Shown here one piece after another: positions 4,529 to 5,904 of a DNA stretch of 5,904 bases. Each line of letters opens with the position of its first letter. Positions within the stretch are counted from its first letter, which is position 1. The notes under the pieces are model-generated. The model was not told where the DNA came from. It saw nothing but the letters and a program-made list of their open reading frames with translations, and did not search any database. This DNA comes from Phycisphaeraceae bacterium. GTDB lineage: Bacteria; Planctomycetota; Phycisphaerae; Phycisphaerales; Phycisphaeraceae. The DNA lies in contig JAJDCT010000465.1 of the NCBI GenBank assembly GCA_029260695.1, positions 1 through 5,904 of the forward strand. The letters run 5' to 3'. A program made the position numbers and the translations under genes.

Positions 4529-5904
4529 ATGCTCCCCAAGATCGTCATCATCGGCCGACCCAACGTCGGCAAGTCCAGCCTGATGAACCTGCTCGCCAAC
4601 AGGCGGGTGAGCATCGTCGAGCCGACCGCCGGCGTCACACGCGACCGGATCAGCACCGTCATCGAACTCCCACAGGTCTACCGCAATAAGAAAACCCGCC
4701 ACGCGGAGTTGATCGACACCGGGGGCTACGGCCTGTCAGACAACCAAGACCTCACCCCCCAGATCGAAAGACAGATCGCCCAAGGACTCGGTGAGGCCGA
4801 CCTGGTGCTTTTCATCGTCGACGCGCAGTCCGGGATCACCTCGCTTGACGAAACCGTCGCAAGGCTGATCCGAACCAGCGGCGCGGATAAACCCGTGCTC
4901 CTGATCGTCAACAAGGTCGACGCCCAGAGCCACGAGGCCCAGGCCTACGAGGCGATGCGGCTTGGCTTCGGCGACCCCGCCATGGTCTCCGCCATCACCG
5001 GGCACAACAAGCACGCATTCTACGAACGGGTCCTCGACGCGATCGACTTCGAGAAGTTCGACGAAGCAACCGTCGGCGAAGACGAGGCCGACCCCACCGA
5101 CACCGGGCCCCTGATCGCGCTGGTCGGCAAACGCAACGCCGGCAAGAGCACCATGGTCAACGCACTGGCCGGCGAACAGCGTGTGATCGTCAGCGAGATC
5201 GCAGGGACAACCAGGGACTCGGTCGACGTGCGTTTTGAGATCGACGGCAAGACGTTCACCGCGATCGACACCGCCGGTGTCCGCAAACGCAAGAGCCTGG
5301 ACGGCGATATCGAGTACTACTCCATGCACCGGTCGCTGCGCAGCGTCCGACGTGCCGACGTCTGCCTGCTTCTGATCGACTCGTCCCTGCGTATCAGCCA
5401 GGTCGACAAGAAGCTGGTCAACGAGATCCTCGAGCACCACCGCCCGACCGTGATCGTCGTCAACAAGTGGGACCTCGCCGAGAAAAAAAGCACGCAGGAA
5501 GAATACGTCGAGTACCTGGACAAGCAGTTGCAGGGCCTGAGCTACGCCCCGATCGTGTTCACGACCGCCTCGGAAGGCAAGGGGATGCGTGAAGCGGTCG
5601 GTATGGCGATGAACCTCTACGAGCAGGCCCGCCACCGTGTCCCGACCAGCGAGCTGAACAACGTCGTCCAGGCCGTGATGGCTCAGGGAGCGCCGCGATC
5701 CAAGCTCGGCAAGCAGCCCAAGATCTACTACGCCACCCAGGTCGAGGCCGACCCCCCGACGATCGCTCTGTTTGTTAATGTCCCGGACTTCTTCGACAGC
5801 AACTACCTGCGGTTCTTCGTCAACCGGCTCCGTGAAGAGTTGGCGTTCTCGGAGGTCCCGATCAAGATCCTGGTCCGTGGCCGACAGGGCATCCCCGACG
5901 ACGC
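4529..5904 (+). CDS. der: Ribosome assembly GTPase Der (EngA), C-terminus beyond the window
   Basis: Der has two tandem GTPase domains and a KH-like domain and acts in maturation of the 50S ribosomal subunit. Domain 1 shows GRPNVGKSS (9-17), TAGVTRD (33-39), DTGG (63-66), NKVD (128-131) and SAITG (154-158). After an acidic linker (about 175-192), domain 2 shows GKRNAGKST (200-208), AGTTRDS (225-231), DTAGVRKR (247-254), NKWD (312-315) and TASEGKGM (346-353). The KH-like domain begins near 365 and includes PRSKLGKQPKIYY. All nucleotide-binding motifs are intact. The window ends after 458 codons, close to the family's usual length, so only a short tail is missing. The ATG at 4529 sits at the proper distance before the first P-loop. 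Its upstream sequence is C-rich without a Shine-Dalgarno motif. Confidence 0.96.
   Translation, partial: MLPKIVIIGRPNVGKSSLMNLLANRRVSIVEPTAGVTRDRISTVIELPQVYRNKKTRHAELIDTGGYGLSDNQDLTPQIERQIAQGLGEADLVLFIVDAQSGITSLDETVARLIRTSGADKPVLLIVNKVDAQSHEAQAYEAMRLGFGDPAMVSAITGHNKHAFYERVLDAIDFEKFDEATVGEDEADPTDTGPLIALVGKRNAGKSTMVNALAGEQRVIVSEIAGTTRDSVDVRFEIDGKTFTAIDTAGVRKRKSLDGDIEYYSMHRSLRSVRRADVCLLLIDSSLRISQVDKKLVNEILEHHRPTVIVVNKWDLAEKKSTQEEYVEYLDKQLQGLSYAPIVFTTASEGKGMREAVGMAMNLYEQARHRVPTSELNNVVQAVMAQGAPRSKLGKQPKIYYATQVEADPPTIALFVNVPDFFDSNYLRFFVNRLREELAFSEVPIKILVRGRQGIPDD

Noticed and set aside
4736..5635. Minus-strand open frame of 299 codons
   Set aside because: It lies wholly inside der, whose protein shows all GTPase motifs. 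The antisense frame stays open because of GC-rich codon use and shows no recognisable domain.

Overview
This is a GC-rich bacterial chromosomal segment, most likely from the Planctomycetota and plausibly a Phycisphaerae-type organism. That assignment rests on recalled resemblance of several small proteins to families seen mainly in planctomycetes (a protein with a PTWTEVLEVIRKLGYRK core, and a DUF6677-like membrane protein). No database search was possible. Three genes are recognised securely: trpD, tsaB and a nearly complete der. The other genes are lineage-type proteins of unknown function.

Layout. Positions 1-390 contain almost no coding sequence: a possible last dozen codons of a gene entering from the left, a weak terminator, a short 9-bp-period repeat and a 171-bp imperfect palindrome built of short-period repeats. 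A strong terminator at 325-356 reads leftward. It closes a two-gene minus-strand operon (1098 down to 392), which encodes first a small, extremely acidic protein and then an Arg-rich protein with a helical core. Both genes have the same AAGGAG ribosome site 6 nt before ATG, and a promoter-like sequence with a perfect TTGACA lies upstream at 1171-1198.

To the right everything reads on the plus strand. A pair of small membrane-protein genes (1276-2093) is joined by an ATGA overlap. A 95-bp gap follows, then a tight cluster of trpD (tryptophan biosynthesis), an unknown polytopic membrane protein starting at GTG, and tsaB (tRNA t6A modification). A 114-bp spacer with a C-rich, roughly 7-bp-period repeat leads to der (EngA, a double-GTPase ribosome assembly factor), which runs off the right edge.

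The cluster mixes amino-acid synthesis, tRNA modification and ribosome assembly, so its genes look grouped by housekeeping expression rather than by one pathway. I see no phage, transposase, CRISPR, toxin-antitoxin or defence genes. The least explained parts are the palindromic repeat, the acidic/basic two-gene operon and the C-rich spacer before der.
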